Assembly (NCBI GenBank): GCA_946482115.1
Contig: CAMLQP010000043.1
Coordinates: 1 to 15,327, forward strand
Direction of reading: 5' to 3'
From: an uncultured Comamonadaceae bacterium
Lineage (GTDB): Bacteria; Pseudomonadota; Gammaproteobacteria; Burkholderiales; Burkholderiaceae
DNA: 15,327 nucleotides
Shown here in pieces: positions 1 through 7,694 of this stretch. The notes beneath the pieces were generated by a model. The model was not told the DNA's origin, made no database searches, and was given only the letters and a program-made list of their open reading frames with translations. The translations under genes were made by a program, and so were the position numbers. The stretch's first letter is position 1. The number at the start of each line of letters is the position of its first letter.

Positions 1-407
1 GCAGCGTCATCACGCAGGACTTCGTGCACGGCGCCGACTACGCCGCCCTGGCCGAGGCCGCCAACACCTTCCGCGGCCTGCTGGGCGAAGGCGCCACCGT
101 GGCGCGCGGCGAAGGCGACAAGCGCAAGGAACAGCGGGTGGGTGACTTCCGCGAAGCCATGCTGTGGCTGCTGGGCGAGGCCGAGCGCACCACCGCGCGC
201 CAGCGTTACAAGGGCCTGGGCGAGATGAACCCCGAGCAGCTGTGGGAAACCACCATGGACCCTACCGTGCGCCGCCTGCTGCGCGTGCAAATCGAGGATG
301 CCATCGAGGCCGATAAAGTCTTCACCATGCTCATGGGCGATGAGGTGGAGCCGCGCCGGGACTTCATCGAAACGAATGCGCTGAGAGCTGCGAACATTGA
401 CGTGTGA
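1..407 (+). CDS. gyrB: DNA gyrase subunit B, C-terminal end (5' truncated by window)
   Basis: This is the last 134 codons of the ATPase subunit of DNA gyrase, which introduces negative supercoils into DNA in the cytoplasm. The reading frame enters from outside the window (first full codon at position 3) and ends at TGA 405-407. The C-terminal Toprim/tail signature is plain: [20 protein letters not shown], then the segment ending [16 protein letters not shown], which is near-invariant in proteobacterial GyrB. ParE has a similar tail, but the [15 protein letters not shown] form and the ending favour GyrB. No strong terminator is seen directly after the stop. The frame is intact to its normal end. 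Confidence in identity is high; nothing can be said about the missing N-terminal part. Confidence 0.95.
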   Translation, partial: SVITQDFVHGADYAALAEAANTFRGLLGEGATVARGEGDKRKEQRVGDFREAMLWLLGEAERTTARQRYKGLGEMNPEQLWETTMDPTVRRLLRVQIEDAIEADKVFTMLMGDEVEPRRDFIETNALRAANIDV

Positions 408-589
408 CCCTTGTTGATGAGAGGAACCGGAAAAAGCTAGACAGATTCGAATTTCAATAGACTCACGTTCCGCAATAACTGGACTTTCTCAACAAATTTG
501 GTCCTGCCCTTGTTGAGCCTGAGGTGGAATGTCTACCTATTTCGGCGTCGTTGCTTCGGTACTTTGAAGAGCGTCGTAGGATGCGGATC
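408..589. other. Intergenic spacer between gyrB and the XRE gene
   Basis: This 182-bp spacer is noticeably more AT-rich than the coding DNA around it. It contains an 8-bp perfect inverted repeat (488-517) and a 10-bp direct repeat, CCCTTGTTGA, at 408-417 and 507-516. No convincing -35/-10 pair was found for the XRE gene. A GTG at 524 opens the XRE frame upstream, but the encoded residues do not look like part of that protein. Confidence 0.5.
488..517. repeat. Perfect 8-bp inverted repeat
   Basis: CTCAACAA (488-495) and TTGTTGAG (510-517) are exact reverse complements separated by 14 nt. The hairpin is AT-rich and not followed by a T-run, so it is a poor intrinsic terminator. It could be a weak gyrB 3'-end structure, an operator for the downstream XRE protein, or chance. 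Confidence 0.4.
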
Positions 590-1072
590 ATGAACTCACT
601 GACCAACGCCCTGAAAGCCGAAATCGCCCGCGTCGCCCGCAAGGAGCTCAAGGACGAGCTGCAGGCCCTCAGGAAAGCCACGACGGGCCACCGCTCCGAG
701 ATCGCCTCGCTCAAGCGGGAGCTCAGGACCCTGCGCTCTCAACTCAAAGCCAACACCAAGGCGGTCAAGGCCGTGACGCCCGCGCAGGTCGCAGAAGAAC
801 CCGCCGCCGGCCGCAAGATCCGCTTCAGTGCTGAGAGCTTTGCTGCCCAGCGCGCCAAACTCGGGTTGTCCCAGGCCCAAATGGCCCAGCTGCTCGGTGT
901 CTCGGGCCTGTCGGTCTACAAATGGGAGTCGGGTAAGGTGCAGCCGCGCGCCGCGCAGCTCGAGCGCAGGGTCAATGCGACCGTCACACGAATGAAAAAG
1001 GGCCACCGCGAGGTGGCCTTTTTTACTATGTCACGCATCTTGACAAGGCCGTTTTCTACGCGCGTTCAATAG
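590..1072 (+). CDS. XRE-family helix-turn-helix protein with N-terminal coiled coil
   Basis: A 160-residue DNA-binding protein, probably a small transcriptional regulator; its target is unknown. Residues about 1-60 are rich in K, E, R and L in heptad-like order (KAEIARVARKELKDELQALR), consistent with a coiled coil. Residues about 80-125 form a Cro/CI-type HTH (AKLGLSQAQMAQLLGVSGLSVYKWESGK, split here as LGLSQAQMAQLLGVS and VYKWESGK). The start at ATG 590 is preferred because AGG at 578-580 sits 9 nt upstream; ATG 581 and GTG 524 are in frame but less plausible. The C-terminus is odd: from about residue 125 the reading runs through a hairpin terminator and ends at TAG 1070-1072, inside the convergent gene. 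The family tail expected after the HTH is not recognisable, so a late frameshift is possible. Confidence 0.75.
   Translation: MNSLTNALKAEIARVARKELKDELQALRKATTGHRSEIASLKRELRTLRSQLKANTKAVKAVTPAQVAEEPAAGRKIRFSAESFAAQRAKLGLSQAQMAQLLGVSGLSVYKWESGKVQPRAAQLERRVNATVTRMKKGHREVAFFTMSRILTRPFSTRVQ
995..1024. terminator. Bidirectional intrinsic terminator between convergent genes
   Basis: The stem GGCCACC (1001-1007) pairs with GGTGGCC (1012-1018) around a GCGA loop. It is flanked by AAAAA on the left and TTTTTT (1019-1024) on the right, so a GC stem followed by a U-run forms on either strand. The position fits termination of the XRE gene on the plus strand and of the MalY-type gene on the minus strand. 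The XRE reading frame continues through it. Confidence 0.85.
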
Positions 1073-2258
1073 CATTTTTCAGGCGTCTGAGCAGGATTTC
1101 CAATACGCTGGTACTGGTCGCAAAGTTCAGGCGCACCCAGTCGTCCCACCCGGCGCCGAACTCGCTGCCGTCGCTCAGCGCCACCTGGGCCTCTTTCAGA
1201 AAGAAGTCGCGCAAGGTCTGCCCGTGTGGGAGGCGCTGGCGCAGACCAGGGAGGTGCAACCAGGCCAGGTAGCTGGCCTGGGGTGGGACAAAGCTGACCT
1301 CGATCGGCCACGCCGCCACGGCCTGCTCGACCTGCAGGCTGCGCGCACGCAGCTGCACCTTGCACCGCTCCAGCCAGTCATTGCCGTCCCGCAGTGCCGC
1401 TTCCAGCGTCACCAGCCCTGGCAGCGAGGCGCCGCTCTTGAGGCGGTGGGGCAGGTCCGCGATGCGCTGGCGCGCCTGTGTGCCATGGGCCACCAGCAGG
1501 CCGGCTTTCAGTCCGGCCAGGTTCCAGGCTTTTGCCGCGCTGGTCACCGTGTAGACCCGCTCCGGATCGGGGTGGTAGAGCGAGTAGGGCCGCCAGCGTG
1601 CGGGCTGCTGCAGTTCGAGCAGGCCATGGACCTCGTCGCTGACGACGACCACCCCGAAACGATCACACAGGGCCGCGAGTGCCTGCAACTCGGCGTCGCT
1701 GAACACGGTGCCGGTGGGGTTGTGCGGGTGGCACAGCAACAAGGCGCGCACCGGCGGGCCACCGTGGGCGCCACGCAGCACCGCCTCAAACCGCTCCAGG
1801 TCCATGCTCCAACCGGGACCGTCGCGTCGCAGCGGCACATGGACCGCTTGATGCCCGGTCTGCGCTGGCATGGTGAAAAACGGGTAGTAGACCGGGGGCA
1901 TGATCACCACCCCCGAGCCGGGCGGTACCTGGGTGCGCAGCACGAGCTCCATGCCCTTGAGGGCGTCACCGAGCGGGAACACCGCCTGTGCGTCCACCGG
2001 CCATGACAGCCGCGTGCGCGCCCAGTCGGAGACGGTCTGGCCCAGCGTCAGGTACTCCGCGTGTGGGGGATAGCCCCAGTCGCTGCGGTCCACCAGGTCC
2101 TGCAGCGCCGCACGTACCTCGGGCTCGATGGGGTAGTCCATCTCGGCCACCCAGGCCGCAATGACGGGCCGCGGGTAACGCGCCCACTTGTAGCTGCGGC
2201 GTTGCCACAGGCTTTCCAAGTCCAGGTTGTCAAACAATGGGTCAGGGTTTGATTGCAT
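1056..2258 (-). CDS. MalY/PatB-type PLP-dependent aminotransferase / cystathionine beta-lyase-like enzyme
   Basis: A 400-residue fold-type I PLP enzyme of the MalY/PatB family, whose members cleave C-S bonds of cystathionine or cysteine conjugates or act as aminotransferases; it should be cytoplasmic. Visible landmarks are an N-terminal LWQRRSYKWARYP, PVYYPF near residue 122, HPHNPTGTVFS with Asn180, the SDEVH cofactor aspartate at 208, the Schiff-base lysine in TSAAKAWNLAG (K243), and a late DDWVRLNFATS with the carboxylate-binding arginine. Start ATG (2258-2256) was chosen because MQSNPDPLFDN begins where the family begins; the frame stays open upstream but codes a sequence unlike the family. 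There is no clear ribosome-binding site, and the leader is T-rich. The gene is divergent from the twelve-gene catabolic unit and shares its control region, so co-regulation is plausible. The exact substrate cannot be told. Confidence 0.88.
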   Translation of the reverse strand: MQSNPDPLFDNLDLESLWQRRSYKWARYPRPVIAAWVAEMDYPIEPEVRAALQDLVDRSDWGYPPHAEYLTLGQTVSDWARTRLSWPVDAQAVFPLGDALKGMELVLRTQVPPGSGVVIMPPVYYPFFTMPAQTGHQAVHVPLRRDGPGWSMDLERFEAVLRGAHGGPPVRALLLCHPHNPTGTVFSDAELQALAALCDRFGVVVVSDEVHGLLELQQPARWRPYSLYHPDPERVYTVTSAAKAWNLAGLKAGLLVAHGTQARQRIADLPHRLKSGASLPGLVTLEAALRDGNDWLERCKVQLRARSLQVEQAVAAWPIEVSFVPPQASYLAWLHLPGLRQRLPHGQTLRDFFLKEAQVALSDGSEFGAGWDDWVRLNFATSTSVLEILLRRLKNAIERA

Positions 2259-2285
2259 ACAAAAAAAGGGAAAAACTAAAAAAAC

Positions 2286-2315
2286 TTGCGAAATAACGGT
2301 TAGATTGTCTACAAT
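2286..2315 (+). promoter_or_regulatory. Predicted sigma-70 promoter of the twelve-gene operon
   Basis: TTGCGA (2286-2291, 4/6 to TTGACA) is followed after 18 bp by TACAAT (2310-2315, 5/6 to TATAAT), with A-rich DNA upstream. Transcription would start near 2322, about 30 nt before ATG 2353. This is pattern matching only. Confidence 0.55.
2304..2315. promoter_or_regulatory. Palindromic operator candidate ATTGTCTACAAT
   Basis: ATTGT and ACAAT are exact inverted half-sites around CT. The TNGT..ACNA layout resembles operators of FCD-type GntR regulators, though with a 2-bp rather than the usual 3-bp centre. It covers the predicted -10 box, the usual place for a repressor site. The FCD-GntR protein encoded at 8504-9208 is the natural candidate ligand (inference). 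I saw no second full copy in the window. Confidence 0.5.
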
Positions 2316-2352
2316 TCGCAGCCATCCGACAAGCCAGACCGTTTGCCCGCCC

Positions 2353-3303
2353 ATGAGCCACCCGTCCCACACCCCCATGCGTGCCGCCCTCAGGGCGCGA
2401 ACCCATTGGGCGTTGCCGGCGCAGCGCCCGCGCGTGGTCTGGCCCGGCGAGGAGCGGGTGGCGGTGTGGATCGCGCCCAACATCGAGTTCTACGAATACC
2501 TGCCCCAGCGCTACCCGTTCCGTGACCAGTTCGCCCGAGTGGCGCACCCGGACGTGATGCAGTGGGGGTTCAGGGACCATGGGAACCGGGTGGCCCTGTG
2601 GCGCATGGCGCACGCGCTGGCGGACTACCCGGTGGCCGTGACCGCGTCGACCAACCTCTGTGTGTTCGAGCACTACCCGGAGGTGGCCCAGCTGGTGCGG
2701 GAGCGCCGCTGGGAGGTGATGAGCCACGGCCTCTACAACACCCACTACCTGGGGCTGATGAGCGACGAGCAGGAGCGCGCCTTCCACCGCGTCAGCGCCG
2801 AGATCGTGCGCGAGCACACCGGCCAGACCCTGGCCGGCCTGCTGGGCCCGTGCGTGACCAACGGCCCCCACACCCTCGAACTGATGGCTGAGGCGGGCCT
2901 GAGCTACCACGCCGACTGGGTGCACGACGACATCCCCGTGCCCATGAAGACCGCGCGAGGCCTGTTGTGGACCGTGCCTTACCACTACGAAATCAACGAC
3001 GCGCCGCTGCTCGAGGGCCACTTCGATGCCCATGCGCTGGTGCAGGTGGCCTGCGACCAGTTCGACCGGCTGTACCGGGAGGCCGGCGAAACTGGCGAGG
3101 GCCTGGTGTACTGCTGGCCTCTGCACCCCTACCTGATTGCCCAGCCGCACAACCTGGATGCCCTGCGCCGCGTGCTCGACCACATCTGCCGCCACGGTGG
3201 TGTGTGGCACGCCCAGGCTGGTGACATCGTGCGTCAGGCCCAGGCCTGTTACGCCGCCGACGCCGGCTTCCAGGCCTGGCTGGCCGAGGAGGTGGTGGCA
3301 TGA
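2353..3303 (+). CDS. Polysaccharide deacetylase / PuuE-like (cyclic amidase-type) protein, first paralog
   Basis: A 316-residue NodB-fold protein resembling the PuuE allantoinase-like branch rather than sugar deacetylases. The metal-binding TFDDG of NodB proteins is absent; its place is taken by APNIEFYEY (residues 41-49), with a glutamate as in PuuE-type proteins. Further landmarks are SHGLYNTHYLGL (124-135), VHDDIPVPMKT (190-200), YHYEIND (210-216) and LHPYLIAQPHN (257-267), all typical of this branch. No signal peptide is seen, so it should be cytoplasmic. ATG 2353 was chosen because upstream in-frame codons lie in the promoter; ATG 2377 is an alternative, and no clear ribosome-binding site is visible. 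It is first in the operon and overlaps its paralog by ATGA. Likely role (inference): hydrolytic opening of a cyclic amide or ureide; substrate unknown. Confidence 0.82.
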   Translation: MSHPSHTPMRAALRARTHWALPAQRPRVVWPGEERVAVWIAPNIEFYEYLPQRYPFRDQFARVAHPDVMQWGFRDHGNRVALWRMAHALADYPVAVTASTNLCVFEHYPEVAQLVRERRWEVMSHGLYNTHYLGLMSDEQERAFHRVSAEIVREHTGQTLAGLLGPCVTNGPHTLELMAEAGLSYHADWVHDDIPVPMKTARGLLWTVPYHYEINDAPLLEGHFDAHALVQVACDQFDRLYREAGETGEGLVYCWPLHPYLIAQPHNLDALRRVLDHICRHGGVWHAQAGDIVRQAQACYAADAGFQAWLAEEVVA

Positions 3304-4226
3304 ACCCGGTACTGGACCTGCGCGGCAGCGGCCAGCGGCAGTCGGGCCCCGACCACCCGCACCACGCCTGGCTGCCACTGCCCGCGCGTGCGCCCCGGCG
3401 CTGGCCCAACGGTGCCGGCGTGGCCGTGTGCCCGGTCATCGCGCTCGATTCGCATGAAGACCAGGTGCCCGCCGGCTGGCCACAACCCCAGTGGGCCCAG
3501 GGTGGGGTGGGGCTGCGGCCCGACCCCAACCTGGCGCGCATCGGCGCGCGCGACTACGGGTTGCGACGCGGCTTCTTCCGCCTGGCGCAGGGCCTGCAGG
3601 CGATGGACCTGCCCTACGCCCTCGCGATGGACGTGCTCAGCGCCGAGAGCCATCCCGCGCTGGTGGCGTCGGTCAACGCGGGCGACTGGGGACGTGCGCA
3701 CTGGGTTGCCCACGGGCTGTCCTGGAACCGGCCGCTGCACGCCGGCCTTGACGCGACGCAGGAGCGGGCCTACCTGGACGAGACCCGTGCACGCCTGGCT
3801 GCCTGTGGCATTCACACCAACCACTGGTTCGGCATCGAGTACGGGCAGTCGCCCCGCACGCCCGCCCTGTTGCCCGAGGCCGGCTACACCAGCTGCCTGG
3901 ACTGGTGCAACGACGAACAGCCCTACCGCTTTCACAGCGGCCTGTGGAGTCTGCCGCAGATGGCCGACCTCGACGACGGTTTCTCGATGTGCGCGCCCCG
4001 TGGCATCTCGGCTCAGGCCTACGCCCGTCGCCTGGTCGATGCCGCGCGCGCACTGGCCGTCGAAGGGCGTGAGCAGGCGCGCGTGATGGTGTTCACCTTG
4101 CGCCCCTTCCTGTCGGGTCAACCGTTTCGCATCGACCACATCCTGCGGGCCTTTGAACACATGCGCACCACACCGGGCGTGTGGTTCGCCAGCCCTTCCG
4201 AAATCCTTGACGCCTGGACCTCATGA
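3300..4226 (+). CDS. Polysaccharide deacetylase / PuuE-like protein, second paralog
   Basis: A 308-residue protein with the same fold plan as its neighbour but only modest similarity. Matching elements are WVAHGLSWNRPLH (135-147, equivalent of the SHG segment), FGIEYGQSPRTPALLPEAGY (177-196), LDWCNDEQPYRF (200-211), MVFTLRPFLSGQPFRIDH (263-280) and a closing GVWFASPSEILDAW. It too lacks a NodB TFDDG motif; ALDSHEDQ (48-55) stands in that area. The start at 3300 has a strong GGAGG at 3288-3292 (7-nt spacing) and overlaps the previous stop by 4 bp, implying translational coupling. Tandem divergent paralogs translated together often form a heteromer, with one subunit catalytic or both sharing a site; that is inference. 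Substrate unknown. Confidence 0.8.
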   Translation: MNPVLDLRGSGQRQSGPDHPHHAWLPLPARAPRRWPNGAGVAVCPVIALDSHEDQVPAGWPQPQWAQGGVGLRPDPNLARIGARDYGLRRGFFRLAQGLQAMDLPYALAMDVLSAESHPALVASVNAGDWGRAHWVAHGLSWNRPLHAGLDATQERAYLDETRARLAACGIHTNHWFGIEYGQSPRTPALLPEAGYTSCLDWCNDEQPYRFHSGLWSLPQMADLDDGFSMCAPRGISAQAYARRLVDAARALAVEGREQARVMVFTLRPFLSGQPFRIDHILRAFEHMRTTPGVWFASPSEILDAWTS

Positions 4227-4876
4227 ACACCGACCCTTCGACCCAGACCGCGCTCGACGCCATCAGACGCCTCTACGACGCGCAGCACATACGCTCCATC
4301 GAGCTGGGCATGAGCGCGCGCTGCGCCGTGCTGGTGATCGATTTCCAGCACCTCTACACCCGCGGCCGCGCCTCCACCGGTCTGGAGGCGGTGCAACACA
4401 CCGCCGAGCTGCTGGCGGCCGCCCGGGCCAAGAACGTGCCTATCGTCTACACTGCGGTCGGCTACGAACCCGGTGAGGGCGTGATGTGGACCCGCAAGCT
4501 GCCCGGCCTGCTGGACAACCAGATCGGCAGTGAGGCGGTCCAAATCGACCCCTTGGTGGCGCCAGCACCGGCGGACTGGGTCATCTACAAAAAGGCCGCA
4601 TCCGCCTTCTTCGGCACCGGCCTGCCCGAGTGGCTGCGCCAGCGCGACATCGACAGCCTGCTGGTCTGTGGCAGCTCCACCAGCGGTTGTGTGCGCGGCA
4701 CGGTGGTCGACGGCATGGCGCACGGCTTTCGCATGAGCGTGGTGCGCGAGTGTGTGGCCGACCGTTCGCCGCTGCTGCACGAACTGGCCCTGTTCGACAT
4801 GGGCAGCAAATACGGCGACCTGGTGACGCTGCAGCGCGCCACCGCGCACCTGGCCAGCCTGGAGGCCATGGCATGA
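4223..4876 (+). CDS. Isochorismatase-fold cysteine hydrolase, N-carbamoylsarcosine amidase-like
   Basis: A 217-residue cytoplasmic amidohydrolase of the isochorismatase-like superfamily. The expected D-K-C triad is in place: Asp40 in VLVIDFQ, Lys123 in YKKAASAFFGT and Cys156 in GSSTSGCVRGTVVDGMAHGF, the last being the usual cis-peptide/nucleophile region. The SAFFGT and SGCVR forms point to N-carbamoylsarcosine amidase, maleamate amidase and similar C-N hydrolases rather than true isochorismatases. The length is normal for the family. ATG 4223 overlaps the preceding stop as ATGA, and its own ribosome-binding site is weak, so coupled translation is likely. Following two PuuE-like proteins, it plausibly removes ammonia or CO2 plus ammonia from a ring-opened amide or carbamoyl product (inference). 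Exact substrate unknown. Confidence 0.88.
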   Translation: MNTDPSTQTALDAIRRLYDAQHIRSIELGMSARCAVLVIDFQHLYTRGRASTGLEAVQHTAELLAAARAKNVPIVYTAVGYEPGEGVMWTRKLPGLLDNQIGSEAVQIDPLVAPAPADWVIYKKAASAFFGTGLPEWLRQRDIDSLLVCGSSTSGCVRGTVVDGMAHGFRMSVVRECVADRSPLLHELALFDMGSKYGDLVTLQRATAHLASLEAMA

Positions 4877-6226
4877 GCCAGGTGGCGCTGTCGGCCCGGC
4901 TTGCACAACTGGCGCTGCTGCCCTTCGATGACAGCGACCGCCTGGCGGCCTGGCGCACGCTGTTCGATACCGTCAGCGTCGGCGTGGGTGCGTGGGCACA
5001 CGAAGGAGCCTCCCTGCGCGCCATCGCCGACCTGGTGTGTGAAGGCGACCCGAGCGGGCCGGTGCGGGTGCCGGGCCGCCGCGCAGGCCTGCCGGCGCCA
5101 CAGGCCGCGGCCGTGCTGGCGCTAGCCAGCCACAGCATCGATTACGACGACACCTACATGGAAGGGGGCGTCAAGACCCACATCAGCGCCATCGTCGTGC
5201 CGGCCGCCTTGGCGGTCGCCCAGCTTGTCCAGGCGCCGCTGCCCGCGCTGCTCGACGCCATCTGCGCCGGCATCGAGGTCGAGGCGCGGCTGGGCCACCT
5301 GGTGGTGCCCCACATGGTGCAGCGCTGGCACCCCACCGGCACGCTGGGTCCGGTGGGCGCCGCGGCCGCGGCCGCACGCCTGCTGGGGCTTGACGCCCGG
5401 CAGACCGAACAGGCGCTGGGCCTGGCCGGCGACGCCGCCGCCGGCACCCGCGTCTGCCTGGACCAGGGGGACGCCAGCAAGTCGCTGCACGCCGCCTACG
5501 CCGCCCGCCACGGTGTGGAGGCCGCGCTGCTGGTGGCCCGTGGCGCGGTGGGCCCGGTGGGCTTTTTTGAAGCCCGGCAAGGCTACCTGGACAGCTATGT
5601 GGGTGGTCACGTGGCCGACTGGGGCCCCGAAGGCGCCCGGGTGCACCACAACTCGGTCAAGTTCTACCCCGCCATGCACGCGCTGCACGCGGCCATTGCC
5701 GCACTGCTGCAGCTGCGCGCCCAGACACCCTCGGTGGACGCGCAACGCATCGTCGTCACGCAGTCGACCAGCCACGCCCGATTCGGGCGCGCGAACGACC
5801 CGCGCACGCCGCTGGGCGCGCGCCTGTCGCTGGCGTACTGCGCGGCCGTGAGCTGGCTGGACGGCGCTTGTGGTTTTGCCCAGTTCACCCCCGGCCGCTT
5901 GCACGACCCGGTGTTGCGCGCGCTCATGGCGCGTGTGGACGTGCAGGCCAGCGGCGCGCTGGAGCGCGATTTCCCCAACCGCATCGCTTCCCGCGTGGAG
6001 GTGGTGCTGGCCGATGGCCGGCGCGTGGAGGCCTTTGTGGCCGACCCGCCCGGCTGCCCTGTCAATCCGGCTTCAGAGGCCAACTACCTGAACAAGATGA
6101 GCGAACTGCTGGAACCCGCCACCGAAACTTCCGCCCGGCAGGCCTGGCTGGCCGAATTCGGCGCCAGGCGTACTGCCACCGCGTGTGACCTGGCGGCTCT
6201 GCTGCCGATGCCGCTGGAGGCGCACC

Positions 6227-6234
<8 letters not shown>
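4873..6234 (+). CDS. MmgE/PrpD family protein
   Basis: A 453-residue protein of the MmgE/PrpD family, which includes 2-methylcitrate dehydratase, cis-aconitate decarboxylase and iminodisuccinate epimerase; it is cytoplasmic. Family landmarks are HSIDYDDTYMEG (87-98), GIEVEARLG (133-141), RWHPTGTLGPVGAAAAAARL (151-170), KSLHAAYAARHGVEAALL (203-220) and KFYPAMHALHAAI (263-275). The length matches the family. The start ATG 4873 has GGAGG at 4861-4865 and overlaps the upstream stop (ATGA). There is no prp or methylcitrate context, so a dehydratase of methylcitrate is unlikely. A role on an unsaturated or branched polycarboxylate released by the hydrolases upstream is inferred. The reaction (epimerisation, dehydration or decarboxylation) cannot be chosen from sequence alone. 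Confidence 0.88.
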
Positions 6235-6993
<759 letters not shown>

Positions 6994-6997
<4 letters not shown>

Positions 6998-7665
6998 ACG
7001 CACTCTTCAACGCCCTGATCGAATTTGGCCCCGACCTCTGGAAAGCGACGCTGGACACGCTGATCATGGTCAGCGTCACCATGGTCGCCGCCTTGCTGCT
7101 GGGCACGCCGGTGGGCGTGATGCTCTACATCACCTCGCCCGGCAACCTGCACCCTTCGCCCGTGATCAACCGGGTCGTGGGCTACCTGGTCAACGGACTG
7201 CGATCCTTCCCCTTCATCATCCTGCTGGTGATCCTGATCCCGTTCTCGCGCCTGGTGGTGGGCACCAGCATCGGCCCCAAGGCGGCGGCCGTGGCGCTGT
7301 CGGTGGCGGCCATTCCCTTCTTTGCCCGGCTGGTCGAGCAGAACCTGCGCGATGTGCCGCGCGGCATCCTCGAGATGGCGCGCGCCTGTGGGGCATCGAC
7401 ACGAGAGACCATTTTCAAGGTGTTGCTGGTCGAGGCCAGCCCGGCCCTGATCGGCAGCGCCACCGTCACCGCCACCGGCTTCATTGCGTACTCGGCCGTG
7501 GCCGGAGCGGTGGGCGCGGGTGGCCTGGGTGACCTCGCCATCCGCTACGGCTACTACCGCTTCGAGACCTCGGTCATGGTCTGGTGCGTGGTCATCATGT
7601 TCATCCTGGTCCAGGCCACGCAAATCGGTGGCAACTGGCTCGCAGCCCGCATGGACAAGCGCTGA
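6994..7665 (+). CDS. MetI-type ABC transporter permease
   Basis: A 223-residue inner-membrane permease of the MetI family (binding-protein-dependent transport, BPD_transp_1 fold). Hydrophobic segments lie at about 21-47, 70-90, 97-112, 150-175 and 190-210. The EAA coupling loop that docks on the ATPase is visible as EMARACGASTRETIFKVLLV (127-146). VNGLRSFPFIILLV near residue 67 is the conserved MetI substrate-path segment. ATG 6994 is chosen for AGGA at 6984-6987 and its ATGA overlap with the ATPase stop. The last coding bases, CATGGACAAGCG (7650-7661), recur exactly at the start of the next gene (7694-7705), probably by chance. The substrate is unknown and need not be methionine. Confidence 0.9.
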
Positions 7666-7694
7666 TTTTTACCCCCCCCCGAAAGGACAACACC
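7666..7694 (+). other. Short leader of the binding-protein gene with a C9 tract
   Basis: This 29-nt gap holds TTTTT, then nine Cs (7672-7680), and directly after them the ribosome-binding site GAAAGGA (7681-7687). Length changes in the C tract would not shift a reading frame, but could alter the leader beside the ribosome-binding site. The tract length could also be prone to sequencing error. Confidence 0.6.

Larger units (their letters stand above)
2259..2352. promoter_or_regulatory. Divergent control region between the MalY-type gene and the catabolic operon
   Basis: This 94-bp region has an A-rich plus strand at 2260-2285 (UP-element-like for the rightward promoter), then the rightward promoter and a palindrome. 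On the minus strand, TTGTCG (2332-2327) and GACAAT (2309-2304) with a 17-bp spacer form a weaker leftward promoter candidate. If real, the palindrome would cover both -10 boxes. Confidence 0.5.

Noticed and set aside
2242..3378. A 378-codon open frame on the minus strand across the first deacetylase-like gene
   Set aside because: Its composition is typical of an antisense shadow, with no family features, and it crosses the promoter region.
4630..4872. Upstream extension of the MmgE/PrpD frame
   Set aside because: It overlaps the cysteine hydrolase catalytic region in another frame and has no homologous character; ATG 4873 with GGAGG is the natural start.
7584..7694. Upstream start of the MetQ-type gene
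   Set aside because: It would bury the signal peptide inside the protein; ATG 7695 gives a proper signal sequence and ribosome-binding site.
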